This document shows, in pieces, positions 1 through 13,600 of a stretch of DNA of 64,000 nucleotides. Within the stretch, counting starts at the first letter, position 1. Each line of letters starts with the position of its first letter. The DNA is from Sitta carolinensis. Lineage: Eukaryota > Chordata > Aves > Passeriformes > Sittidae. The notes below the pieces were generated by a model. That model was not told the origin of the DNA. It did not search any database and saw only the letters and a program-made list of their open reading frames with translations. The translations under genes and the position numbers were made by a program. The DNA lies in the NCBI GenBank assembly GCA_032173965.1, contig JAVUNC010000006.1, forward strand, positions 17,954,028 through 18,018,027. The letters run 5' to 3'.

Positions 1-1558
1 AGAAATACCAGAATTTACACTATAATATTCAAGTTTAAATACTACAAAAAACGCAATGAGCAGATGACAGAGATATTAATATCATTACTCTCAATAAATA
101 AAGAACAACCTATACCGAGAGAAATGTGTGGACACATTAAATAGCATGAAATACTGTGAATAGCACAAAAGTTTATTTGAACAGTGTGAACAATCTTTAT
201 TTGAAGGGTAACACAGCATTTGTGCTACAAGAACCAGGCAATAAAATTCAGCCCTATCAAATTCAAATCTAGCATCTCTTTCTTCAAAAAGATTTTTTTA
301 CTCCAATATTATGTCAGATGTAAGGCATGACCTGAGACATCCTTGTCCGTAACAAGATCTGTGTCTGTGTTACTTTGCAAAACATGTATGGCCTAAGAAA
401 AACAGCCTGGGACAGGACCTAGAAAATTCTAACTGTAAGGTCACCTGGCCTTAATACCTAAACATGGCTAAACGGCAACCTAAAACTAAAAACAACCTAA
501 ATATATGTCTACAAGTTTTAGCAAGTGGATTTTCACCTGTAGATTTTTCAATTGCACTCCAAAGTAAATTTGATACTGCTTCATCTTGAAGATGGATATA
601 AAAACAAAGATGAAAAGGAAGGCAGTAAAAAAGATGACTGTTTTAAAATGACAGTTTGGGAGAGCAAAGAAGAAACCTCCTTGAAATGTGGTTTGGGCTT
701 TTTTTCTGCTTGCCTGATGACAGGCATTTGTGAAGCCAAGGGTGAAAAAGAACAGGAGAAGCAACAGATTCCTGGAATCAGTAGTAATGCAAATTCCATT
801 TCTGCTATAGCTAATACCATGCCATGGTTTATGGGTCAAAGATCATCCTGAAAGAGCCAAATCTGAATACACCTGAGTATTTCAAATGAATGTGTTCTAA
901 GTAGAGGACAATTTAAATAATGGTGCTCTAATTTAACAGCTAACAAAGGAAAATCATTCCTTTAAAATAAAAAATTTAAAAGCCAAACACAAGACTTTTG
1001 ACTTGATATGTAATAGCTTGCCACTAATTCTTATTGCCAAAGATTATCCTGAAACTTAAATAAATACTTCGTAAAGAAATAAAGAGTGTCTTTGTAAACT
1101 TGTGTATGTAGACCAAAGGAATTTTATAAAAGAGAAGATTAAATTTGAGGAAAAGAGACTAATTAGTCCCATATCTTAAATCACCACTTTTCACATTAAA
1201 ATCCAAACTGTGCATCAAACATTAATACTCACCTTTTTTCCCTCAATAAATAACAACCTATTTGTGAAAGGTTTTGCTAATGGGGGGGTGTCTCCAAACA
1301 GGGATTTAATAGTGAATAGTGTCAGAACACACTGCTGTACATGAAGTTATTTTAAAAAAACTTATGAAATAATGGTGAGTTATGATAAGCCACAGAAACT
1401 CAAGCCATATTCTCATAAAACCATTAGGGAAGAATTGCAAGTAAAATAATGTGGCAATCTGCAACTGCATTAAGGTTTACAGAGGGGATAATAAATTGCA
1501 GCATGTGCTTTCTAAAAGAAATCTCCTGAAATATAGTAAGTAGCTAAATTTTTTGTAC
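1..1558 (-). other. STRN3: STRN3 intron 9 (partial)
   Basis: AT-rich intron following exon 9. Overlapping open frames at 486-851 on both strands (99-117 codons) have no recognisable similarity and biased, repetitive composition. No other element is seen, and exon 10 is not present. Confidence 0.8.
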
Positions 1559-1699
1559 CTTCCTCTGCTCTTGCACCTTCATGATCAGTCATTCTAGAAG
1601 AGGGTGACCTAGATTGATTAATGATTCCTGAAGGGATGTGGGGTATCTCATCATCGCCCAGATCTGCTATCATGTCGTGAAGTTTTGTCCTGTTGACTC
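1559..1699 (-). CDS. STRN3: STRN3 coding exon 9 (residues 382-429, probable cassette exon)
   Basis: This 141-base exon has a CAG acceptor and an AG|GTACAA donor. It encodes VNRTKLHDMIADLGDDEIPH, IPSGIINQSRSPSSR and MTDHEGARAEE. Both borders are phase 1, as in exon 8. It is the last STRN3 exon in the window; exon 10, expected to open with the block before the WD40 repeats, must lie below position 1. Relative to the human protein as I remember it there are small changes: His for Tyr after TKL, and SPSS for SAST. Confidence 0.93.
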
Positions 1700-4627
1700 C
1701 TGTAAATCAATGTCAGCAGCAAAAATTCATTTGATTGCTACCGCTTGACTTGACTGACGTCTAAAATTCCATTAAATAAGAATAATTACTGATGGGAGCT
1801 CCTTAAAATAAATAGTGCTTTGCTTTTGTTTAGAAATATTTTGGAAATCAAAAGCAGGAGATAATACATCATATCTGAAAACTACATGCAAACAATTTTA
1901 ATTCACTATATCAAAGAATAACTCCTTTGTGTTTTGCAGATCTATTCTACAATTTCCTGTAGGAAAGAAAAAAAATCATCTTACAGCCCTACTGAAAAGT
2001 CAAGCCAAATACTAAAAGAACATTTACTATTAAACAAAAAATGTATGAATTAAACATTTTCTAATAATATTACACAACTTTGTCTATACTAAACAATTTA
2101 ACATTAAAAAACAGAGTGCAAATTAAAAAATTGCTTAAAAATGAGAGTGAAAGTACAGACAACTCATAATGGGGGTGCAACAAACAATTAACTTTCCCTG
2201 TTTTGAATGGTATTAAAATTGTATGAAGTGTTTGTTAAACACAGGAGCAAGAATGCTTCCACCATTGTATGAAACTGCAGATGTATATTATATTACAATT
2301 ATTACAAAAGCAAACTTATAGAAACAAAGCATTATGAATTATATGTACATTTAATTAATATGTAGACATTAGCAAACAAAGCCAGTATAATTTAGAACAT
2401 CTTTAAATTACTAAATCCATTCCTGTTTTCACCTTTATAGCTTCCACGTCAAAAAGTCAAGATTCAATCATAAAGTGTATTTCAGTGAGAGAACCTCTTT
2501 AAAGAAAACAATCCATAATGATGTAAGAACAATCGAATTTTAACCAATAAAACAGCCCCTCCTGGGACTGCAAGCAGAGATATTGCAGACCACATAGTAA
2601 AGGAAGCATTGGTGAAAAACTTCACCAATGAAAGTGAGGTGACATTTATTAAAGAGGAAATTGAAACTTAAACCAAAGCCTTTATTGTTAAAAAAGTAAA
2701 ATGTAAATACTATGATTACAGATGACTTACCAAAATCAGAACTATTCATTCAAACAGTATACTCTTTCAAAAAGTATCTGATAATTTCTGATCTTATTGG
2801 TTTAAATCAATGTGTTCAAAAATAAGTGTCCATGAATAACAGAATTCTCTAAAGATAATGGAGAATTCCCTGAAGAAAGGGATGACAATAAAAATATTTC
2901 TTGAAAAACTATAGCAAGTATACCTTACCCACAGAAGGATGCTATGTAAGTATTCTCATTAATATTTACAAAACATTCTCATCTTGCCAAGTAATAAGAC
3001 TCCCTATATGTATGGGTTTTCTGATTTTGGTATTTTTTTCCTTCCTTTATGGAACACTTAGTATTCTAGTTAAATATACAAAGATTGCTACCCAGAAACA
3101 ATTTGAGAATAAAACTAGCTTCCAAAAGTCTTCCTCATACTTGAGGTTTTCCTCATGACTTGAGCAGTTAGGTTTCATTTCACTTTCCTGTAGAAGTATG
3201 TCTAGAAACCTGCGACACCAGCTAATGAAGTAATAATGAGAAATCTATTTTGAAATATGCTTTTTTCCTAACAGGCACTATACTGAAAGGGTTTAATTTC
3301 TGAAGTATAGTACTTAATATTGCAGCCAGCAGGTGAGATCTCACATAAGAAAAGTCTTTCTTAAAATGATTTCTACACCATACAGACTACAAAGCTTGCC
3401 TTTGTCTTTATTTTATTTGGCCATCGCCAAGCATCCTCTGTGACCAGCAGCAGATATATTCTTGAAGATATTATAGAGCAATGAATAAAATGGATAAAAG
3501 TTAAGACTGGGACCCTAAACTGTTTACTTTAATGAACCCTTTGCTTTCCAGAAGAAAACACCATTTGTCTTCTCCATGTTGATATCATGAATTGTTCAAC
3601 ATATTGACACAAAATGCCAAAAACGGCTTACAAACTTTTACTCTAGCTGAACTGAAAGCATCTTCTCAAGGTGTTTTCATGCCAAACATATGGAGCATAA
3701 GCAATTTGTCTCAAAGCATACTCAGAAGAAACTAAAACTAGCCCCTCAGCTCTGCTACCTTTAAGCAGCCATTCATTTAGTTTGTCACTAATTAGGGGAC
3801 TGATAGACTTGCCTTTTATTATTTTTCCGTATGTTTGGGCACTTCTTGTCCTTCAGGCATAACCTCAGAACAGTCCTCAATCATCATGCAATACAGAGAG
3901 AAGTTTACGAAGAAGCAGCTGCTGTTCTGAACAACCTCTGCACATTTAATGCTAAAAATGTGTCAGTATTCAACACTGTGCCACCACTACAGAAGACTGC
4001 ACAAGTTTCTGCTTTCAATTAAGTGCAAGTATGCCTTCATATAACTGTTCAAGTACTGTATACATCACAAGGAGATTTTCAAAGAAAAGAATGTACCATT
4101 GCTGCATAAGCAACTATGTTCAAGGCACAAAATGAGATGACCCTTTTACCCTCAAAAAAAAAGCCAAGGACAAACAAAATGTATATACCTGGTATGAACA
4201 GAAGTAAAAGTTCCATCTCAGTGTATTGTCCTTCAGAGATCGAAAGTGAAAAAGATAACTTAATATTTAGTGATGAAAAGTTTTAATCTGAGAAGACTTA
4301 AGCAGAGCTCTATTGGGTCCAAGATGTATTAGCCGAAGTCTGAATATAACACAAGAGATTCTTATATGTCAAGAACAGATGACAGTAAGGAAGATGGTAA
4401 AATTCAGATCTGTTTTCACTCCTATCAACTATTATGCTATTTCCAGAAATCAAGGCTAAGAAATTGAATGAGATGGATACAGTTTTGCAAGTACAGAACA
4501 ATTAAATGAAGGAAAAGAGCAGGAAAGTTAAAAAAGTACAAAAAGCTAAGGAAAAACAGCAGAAGTATCTTCATTTCAATAGTGATATATACATATATAC
4601 GTATACATATGTGTGTGTGTGTAATAT

Positions 4628-4659
<32 letters not shown>

Positions 4660-7600
4660 ATAGATGTGAAAACTTTCAAACTGAGAAAGTTATGCTGACC
4701 TGATAGAATGAAATGAGATATACAACACCTCCACTACTATACCCTGCAAAGGTGACAGACTATTTCTGAACAATAGTCATCCCCTGACCTACCTGTCAAA
4801 ACTGATCATATCAAAGCTGGGCAACAAACAGGCCTTAAATTCATCATATTACTGAAGAGAGAAGCCTGCTTTTGCAGAAATCAAACCTAACTCCTTATCT
4901 ATGTGTCATGGTAAGTCCAGGATAGGTGTGGTTTGTTTCTCTGCTTCTGGGTTTTTTTAACACAAGAACTTTTCAATAAACAGGCTTTGCATTATTTTAC
5001 AGTTGACACTAAATGAAATTCAAGTGTGGGGCCATAGATATTGGTTATTGTCTTGGTGGGGTATTTTTAAATATCCTTCATAAAGAGGTAGTATTTCCAC
5101 ATAATACGGTGACTACCTGGACAGACACCCTTCTTCTCCCCAGCAAACAAGTGTATCACTTAATGAAAACATATGTGCTGACAGAAGATGACCTTAATTA
5201 AGGTGTTCCACCCAAGAGAAAACATAGAGACACAGATTAGAGAAGTATCAATACAGAATCAGACCTAGTTTTATTCACTTATTTATGTGTACATGTGGAA
5301 TGAAAGTTTCCATACCTGGGGCCAGGGCTGTGTCTGTCCAGTTTGTTACAATGTAAATACAGATTATGGTAGTTACCAGATGCATAGCCAACAAAAGAAC
5401 CCATCAGAGTATCTGTCCTATTATGCTGTCCTCAAAGTATTGCAAGAGACGACATTTAATGCACATTTGTTTGATGTTTATGATGATATGTACTACCATG
5501 CAGATAAGTTCTGATGGTACTCAAAACAAATGCTGATAGAAGTCAGAACACTGAAGAGCAAAGGAAGAGACATGTATTCAGAATGAAGTCTCCAAATGAT
5601 CGGACATGAGCAGCAGGAATAAAAAAACCCTTCAACATTATTTTCAGTTCAGAATGTTAAAAAGCTGAGAAAGTCTACAAAATTGTATTTAAATAAACCT
5701 GCCCAACCTTGAATGCATACTTTTATATTTACTCTGCGTGTGGAGTTGTCTCATCCAATTAGCTCAGTGATTTAGAGGCTAATTTTTAACCAGAAACTAT
5801 CATGAATGTTACAAGCAAAGAATCTCACAAACCACCTTGTAAGACTGTATGTGTTCAGGGTTTCCCAAAGGAGAATTCAAACTTAAAACTCAAAATGTTA
5901 AACAATAACTTATTTCACTTCTCAGCACCGTTGCGTAACAGTTGTCTTCTAAATACTGTCTTCTGTAAACCAAAGATTTCAAAATTCCTTCAGATGAGAT
6001 CAAGAAAAGTTTCTGTTACTTTGCAGCCACTATGGTTCAAAAGGTTTAAAATGTAAAGAATTTAGTAAGAAAATGTCAAATAAAGTAAGTCCTTTTTGGT
6101 ATTAAAAATAAATTTCTAATCCTACTAAATATTTCATGTGAATTTGATGTCAACTGCTGATTTCCATGTTAATGCTGACATACATTAGCATGCAGATGAC
6201 TACTGCAGGCTCTCATTAAAGCAAAGACTAGGTGGAAATCTTTGCTTTGTGTTTTATGTTTACGTGTGTGTACAAGTCATGCAAAAATGCTGTAAGAACA
6301 ACCAACATACACCTGTAATTGTTAGGTGTTACAAAGTAAATTAAAATCTGAGTAATTACAGAATTCCTCAGGAAGTGTTATATTTTAATTATCATGTAAT
6401 TTAGTGTACACCCACACAATTTTTCAAACTGAGGAAAAAAATTTTTTACTAGTTATCTCCAGAAATTGTTTAAAAATACTTCCAAAATAAAAGGACAATA
6501 ATTATGGGAGCTTTAAAGTTACATGGGATACCATCCAGAGGGACCTGGACAAGCTCAAGAACTGTGCCCATGGGAACCCCTGAGTTTTACCCAGACCAGG
6601 TGCTGGTGCTGCACCTGGGTGGGGGCAATCCCCAGGATCAGCACAGGCTGGGCATGGACAGATGGAGAGCAGCCCTGCCCAGAGGGACTTGGGGGTGCTG
6701 CTGGGTGAGAGGCTGGCCAGGAGCCAGCCATGGCACTGCCAGCCCAGAGAGCCAAGTGTGTCCTGGGCTGCACCCACAGCAGCGTGGGCAGCAGGGCAGG
6801 GAGGGGATTCTGCCCCTCTGCTCTGCTGCTGTGAGACCCCACCTGCAGAGCTGCATTGGCTCTGGGTGCCCAGCACAGGGAGGACAGGGACCTGCTGGAG
6901 AGACACCTGAAGTACAGAATGGATTTAAACTCAGAGAGTAGGTTTAGACTGGATATTAGCAAGAAATTCTTTACTGCAAGAATGATGAGGCACTGGAACG
7001 GAGACCAGAGAAGCTGTGGGTGCTCCATCCCTGAAGTGTTCAAGGACAGGTTGGATGGGTCACTGAGCAACCTGGTGTGGTGGTTGCCCCTACCCATGGC
7101 AGGGTGGTTTGAACTAGATGATCTTTAATGTCACTTCCAAGCCGAACCATACTATGAAGACAGATTTAATACCTCTTTATGCACTAAGAACTTTGTATAG
7201 TTGATAACATACTTTCCAAAAGCATTTTTTATCAGGTAGTTCAACCCTGAAGTTTTGTTTTAAACTACATAGTTAAAATAGGCCAACTGGTCAGAAAACT
7301 CAGAGTGTAAAGGGACATCAAATAAAATGTTGGTAAATGCACAGAAAAGTAATGGGCAGTATAAAATAAAGATTATCTCCTAAATAAAGGCACCAAAAAG
7401 TTCATATTTACATTACAGGCATTTCCTAATTCTCTATGCCAGTGGCATTAAAAATAATTAGGTGCCCAAAATAGCAATGACAGACTGATTCAAGCTCATA
7501 TTAAAACAAACAAAAAGCAAATTAAAAACCTTCCCCACTACCCCCCGAAAAAGCCCAACAACAACCAGTCCCCACAACAGTATCATGATATTATACTTCA

Positions 7601-10600
7601 AGAAGCAGATGACATTTAAATCTTTCAGAAAACTTCTCAGAGAAGGAATATCCTCAAAATGCAAGTTGTTCGTTTTTTTACACTAACATTCCTATACGTT
7701 TAGTTCTCTTCACCTCTTTAACTTTTGAGTTTTGTCTTTTCAACATTTCTCATTTATGAAATGGCTGTCAAAGGTTTTGACATATTCACATTCAGCAGGT
7801 AGAAAGTTAAAGTTGGTTGCCCCCATTACAGAAAATGATGCTTAATGAAAAAACACAACAAACAGAACTCGTGAGAAAAAATGTCTTCTATAAAGATAGG
7901 CAAAATGTGTTGCATTACAAGATTCAGAATCTGCACTTACTCTTTACCCCTTTCTTCCCCTTTCGTTCCTTCTTGTACTGTTCCTTCAGTTTACTTATTA
8001 GCCCCTGGTCTACATCCCAAACCTCAGCAGTTGGGGACAGGTCATCTTTGTCTACATGCAGCATATTATTAAAAGAAAAAAAATCAGCAATTGGCAATGC
8101 AAGCTGTTGGTGATTTACTGTCATAGCTATATAAGAGCATTAATACAAGTTATTAATAAATTTTTATTTTAAAGGTGCAGTCTCAGTTTTAAGTTTATAA
8201 AAGACCGTTTCATTTCATACAGTTTTCCAAGGCACTGCATATTATCAGTTACATATTTGAAAATTGTATGTTAATTTGTTACCAAGGAGCAAACAAATTA
8301 AGCTTTATAAGTAACTTTTTTGTTAGATACTTCAAAATACACAAAAATTCATTGGTGTTCAGAAACAATTACTGCATCTTTAGAAAGACAGTGTTAAGAA
8401 ATTATTCAGCCAGTGTTGAATAAGCAAATAAAAGCATTCATGCTATATCTCTCATGAAAATGCAAGCTGAATAAGTCAGTGCCAGTTTATTCATGAAGAC
8501 CACCATGCATCCTTTCGCATTCATTCTACATGCACAAGAAAGAAACCTTGGTCCTACATGTAACCAGAGAAATAAGTCTAAAAATACAGTTTTTCACATA
8601 AAGATGAAGAAAAGTAACTTGCACAGGTGGACATACTACTGCATTCCAGAAATTAAATCATAATTAGCAGAAATACAACATTCCACAGTAGTTTCAGAAG
8701 ACCTCTCTTTTTCTTTTTGACAAATACTGCACAGCTAATTATTCTTTATGAAAAGTCAGGTCTCCACTTTATTTTAAACTATCCATCTCAATCACTTGTA
8801 GAAACTTAGAACTGGTAAAAAGATAAACCTGTTTCTAAGACAAGGCAAATGTAAGACTTGCAGAAGTACTTATGCTAGTAAACAACCAGGCAGCAACCAA
8901 ACTTGGTTTGTGTGCCAGTTCAGCTTTACACTCATAAATTCTTTAGGCATAAAATCACAAGACTTAGTTCCTCAGTTCCCAACTTCAACTCATACTTACA
9001 ATAGGATTGTACTCCTTTTTGAAGTTACAAACATTATATCACGAAAGTGCACAAGAGGAGCCATACACAGCAGAAACAAAGTAACACGCCTTTAGAATAA
9101 AAACAATAGGAGTTTTTCCAAGTACATGTTTCATGACAAAACATGACAACGAATGAGCAGACAGATACCCTAGGATACCAATGCATCTACGATCATTCAG
9201 TGACAATCTTGATCAAAGAGGTGGAATACAGAGATGGCGAGGGCAGTGAAACATGAAATGGGAGCACAATGGCAGCATCCCCTGAGCTATCCACAAAGAA
9301 CTCTGGCGATGAGAAGGGAACAATGACATCCTACACCAAACTACAGCTACACCTACCAAACTGCAAACACAGAGACCTCAATCTTTCTGATCACTAGGCC
9401 TAAACACGGACAGAGAGGAATAGTGATTACTCAGGAAACACAAGAAGCACAGAAAGATAAGTCAGAAAACATGCCCAATCAAAGAGGGGAAAAAAAAATC
9501 AAATCCACTAAAACTCAATTAAAAGAAAATTCCATTAAAATTAATTAAATCTAATTAATAAAATCCCAAAGCATTATTAACAAAATGAAAATAATCAACT
9601 AGGTTGCAGCATTGCAGAGAAGGATAATGGAATTAAACTGAACCAGAAGATGACCACATGTAACATTAATGCAATCCTATTCTAAAAAATGTCATTTTGG
9701 TACATTTTAAAAGGTGCGGTGCATTAAACCAGGACAATGCAGGTAATGACAAAATTGAAGTAACATGTTCAGTCTGTGTTCTACACTGGAAATTTAGAAA
9801 ACATCTGTAGAGTGCAAAACAAATAGGACATTACATATCAAGACAAAGAATTTGAAGGAACTGGGCTCATTCAGTCAACAGAAAACAGGAAAAGCACAAG
9901 CCTGCAAACATAAATATTCAAACCCAACACTGTTGGCTGCAAAAATGTAGGCAGTAAATAGAAAAATAGATAAAACACAAACTCAGATTATCTGGGTAGG
10001 CTGTGAAATGAATTTCAAATATTCAATATTTTTAGGAAAAGCCAGCAGTGTTTTCTCTCCAGCATGCTTAGATATATTAGGCTATTTCAGAGCAGAGCCA
10101 TGTAACTACAAGACCTGTGCAACTGCCCCCAACAGTGAACTTCCCAGCACTAAACTGATACAGGACAGCACAGAGGATCCAGGATGTCCACTGATCAGTA
10201 TAACTGAGTGGAGAAAGGCTGGCTTTAAACTTTTCCATTTTTTAAGTGTTTAGAAGATGACCCAAGAGACTGTGAATTTCATTCACGCTCTGCCACCCAG
10301 CATTCCAGGCAGAGTCAGCCATTCTCTGACTCACGTCCATCTGTAAAGACAACTTCTGTGTTTCATGGGGAAGAGAAATCCACAGATGAACACATGAAAC
10401 CATAAGCAGAATAAAGAGACTACATAATATATTAAGTCTGCAATATGTAGCACAATATATAACAATATGTATATATTGCTGTTTGCTAAAGCAAACTGAA
10501 GTTATATATGCATTTTTCCTTGATACTAAATCACCACAAGGAATTTATAATATTTTAATCTAAAACAGTACTTTTTTTTTTAGTATGTCACATCACTTTG

Positions 10601-13600
10601 ACTCTTCATTTCACACTGCATGAACTTGCTTATCTCTCACTATTTTGAAGATAAGCTGTTCTTAAGAAAAACATTACATGACAGGACACTTTAAATCACA
10701 ATGCTTGGGATTAAATTAAGACTCAGAGAATGTTAACTAAGACATTTACATAAAAAAGAACATGTTCATAAAAAACCATAATACAGAAGAAAAGCAATCC
10801 AAACTTTGAAACATTCTGTGACAGGTCTGAAGAAATCTTCAACAGTAAAAATGGAACTATCAAATTTGGAAATTTGGTGCTGAAATATTTCAGGATATTG
10901 AAAGTTGGACCTACAGATAATAATTTGCATTTAAGTACTGTAAATACCATTAATGTATATAGAGCCTAAACATCAGATGTTTTCCAGATACTAAATAAAA
11001 GCATAGCTTATTAGAGATGTAAATATTTACTTTTTTTCAGAATGTATAAATGTTTGCAAAACTAAGAACTGATAGAAGAAGGCTAATGACAGGAAAACTA
11101 AAATAGGAAGAAAGAAAAACTATGAAAACAGAACAGAGCAACTACTACATTATGAAGAAAAATTTGAATTTTAACAGAAATATTTAAGTTCATGATTGAT
11201 GCAATTTTTTTAGAAAGTAATAGTACCTATTCACCTATATTAAGTTTTCCCTCAAAATAAATACCTAACTGGACGGACCTGGATATTTGAAGTAACAAGT
11301 TTCATAGAGTTCAAAATAACATGACAGGCTAAAATAAATTTGTTTAGGTAGTGTGTTATTTTATTTTAGAAAGCATTTAAGTGGGACAGTATTTAAAGTA
11401 TTATTCGTGATAGTTAACAAAGAAATTCTGTCATATTTACACTGACCTTTAAAAAGTAACACAACTCCAAGATCTGATGGACTGTATCCTTAAAAGTCCA
11501 TTTAAGGAAAACATCTGTACTAAAATCAGTGACATAATGTGAAAAAAATATTGCTACTACAGCTCAAGGCATGCATTTGACTGATTTAAACAGTAAGTTA
11601 TAAAACATACAAAAAACTTAGGAAATTGTCTTCATATGGCAAAATTCAACATACTTCCAAAAGATGAAACTACGTTTATGTTTAATTTCCTCCTTCCTCT
11701 TTCTTGTCTCAGATATGAGTTTTTTTGGTAGCAATGGGATTGCTGCAGTTAAATCAGCTGTCACAAGTGTGTACAAACTCCTAGAATGCTCTGCCTCACT
11801 TTGCTACGGGTTCATTTAAACCGCAGTAAAAACATTCGAACAGCTCTATGAAAAGTGCAGTAGGCCAATTCGATTTTTAAAACAGACCATAAAATTGGGT
11901 AACTACTTGAGAAAATGCCAGACATAGAACACACTGGAAAGTAATCTTTGGAAACAATGACCTGGAATTTCGATGGACAAGCTAGTTCAACTAGCTAGTA
12001 AGTTTCAGCAGTCTGCCATGGATAAAAATCTTTGACTGCATGAATTACAGTATCAAACTATCCTGCCTTTTACACACAGACTGATAAGAACCACAACTTT
12101 CTACATTACTGTATGTTTGAAGGGATGTTGCAAGCAAAGTCAAAAACTCTTGCTTCAGGTTCTATGAGACATCTTAAACCAAGAGATCTCCCTGTGTGCC
12201 TAAATGAAAAGATCATCAAGAAACTGTTCAAATAACATCAACTTCAAAAGGGAACAGAAAGCAACTAAAATGCTACTAAAAATAGACGGTTATTACCAAA
12301 ACTAAAGGTAACAGCTTGTTTGGCTTCATCTTCCAACTAGAAATAAGACTGAGCTTTTAAAAAAAAGGGTGACTAATCCTTTGATACTGGTTTTTAGTAA
12401 AGAATGCTTCCTAATCCTTGGTACCTTCAAAATCAAGACTGGATTATTTTCCTGGAAGACGTGCCATTACTTCAATTTTTGTTAATCTTTGTATTATCTT
12501 TGCTCACTGGGATGTTTGCTGAAGTATGACTTCATTGTCACAATGACATAAAATGCTTGGACAACATGATCTAATGGCAGTTTGGGGCTTACAACTTAAG
12601 ACTTACAGTATGTTACTACAAACTTGCTTGTATCACAGTTCAGAAGTTAAGATAGTCAATTTCCCATTTAAAGGCATATATCGATTATTTGGGTCCCTAT
12701 TCTTCTTTCTATACAAATTTCTCCTTTCGATCTCTTTTGAAACATGAAGGTTGCAGACATTACTGACTTAATGTATTTTGTTTCACATCAAATCACTAAT
12801 AAAAAGTTGGGCTCTTAGAAATGATTTTGGGGTTTGTATTTTTTTTTTAATTTTACTAATACAAGCCATATTAGCAATAACATCTAAAAATCTCAGAAAA
12901 ATAAAAGAACTAATGGTCTATTTTTCAAGTACACTGAAGAAATTAATTTAACTTAGGTACAAAAAGTTTGAAGGTCGTGATAAGAAAGAAACAGGAAAAA
13001 AAAAGACAACTGTACTTGAAAGCAAATTTAATTCAGGTATAAAAACATTCATAAGCCTAGCCTTTCTTATCTAAGAAAGAAAATATTCTCCTCTTGGTTT
13101 TGAAATCAAAAACAAAACCTGAAACAAATGTAACCACAATTGTACTTGCGGAACCTACAACAACATATATATATATATATGTATATATATATGAATGAAA
13201 GTTTTACCTTACATATATAATTTTCTAAGCATGAACATTTGATCACCACATTCGTCCACACATCCACACCATTTTAATAAGTATTACAAAACTCTTAGGA
13301 ACTATCATGAACAAATATTCCCTTATTTTTAAATGCTTTTATTAGTATCTTACCCCACTCTGTTCCATCTCCTGAACTTCGAGCTTCTCCAGCTCCCTCA
13401 CCATCTTCAGCTGTCACTAAAAAGTCAAATTCTTTCAAAGCTTCTTCAGTATCAGGGTCATCTGTAAGGTCAGCAGCTAAACCTTCATTACCAATCTGTA
13501 AGAAGATAAATGTTTTCCTGCATTTGAATCATCAACAGATTTTCTAATCATTTAGGCTAGAAGATATATAGGCTATTCTGAAAAATTTGTTACAGAGGAA

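Larger units (their letters stand above)
1700..7940 (-). other. STRN3: STRN3 intron 8
   Basis: AT-rich intron between exons 8 and 9. It holds the microsatellite at 4584-4662 and the CR1 copy at 6505-7160. I see no nested gene or RNA gene in the rest. Confidence 0.85.

Noticed and set aside
6504..7128. Open frames of 60-180 codons on both strands around 6.5-7.1 kb, and again around 56.3-56.8 kb.
   Set aside because: They lie in CR1 copies with broken frames and are not host genes.
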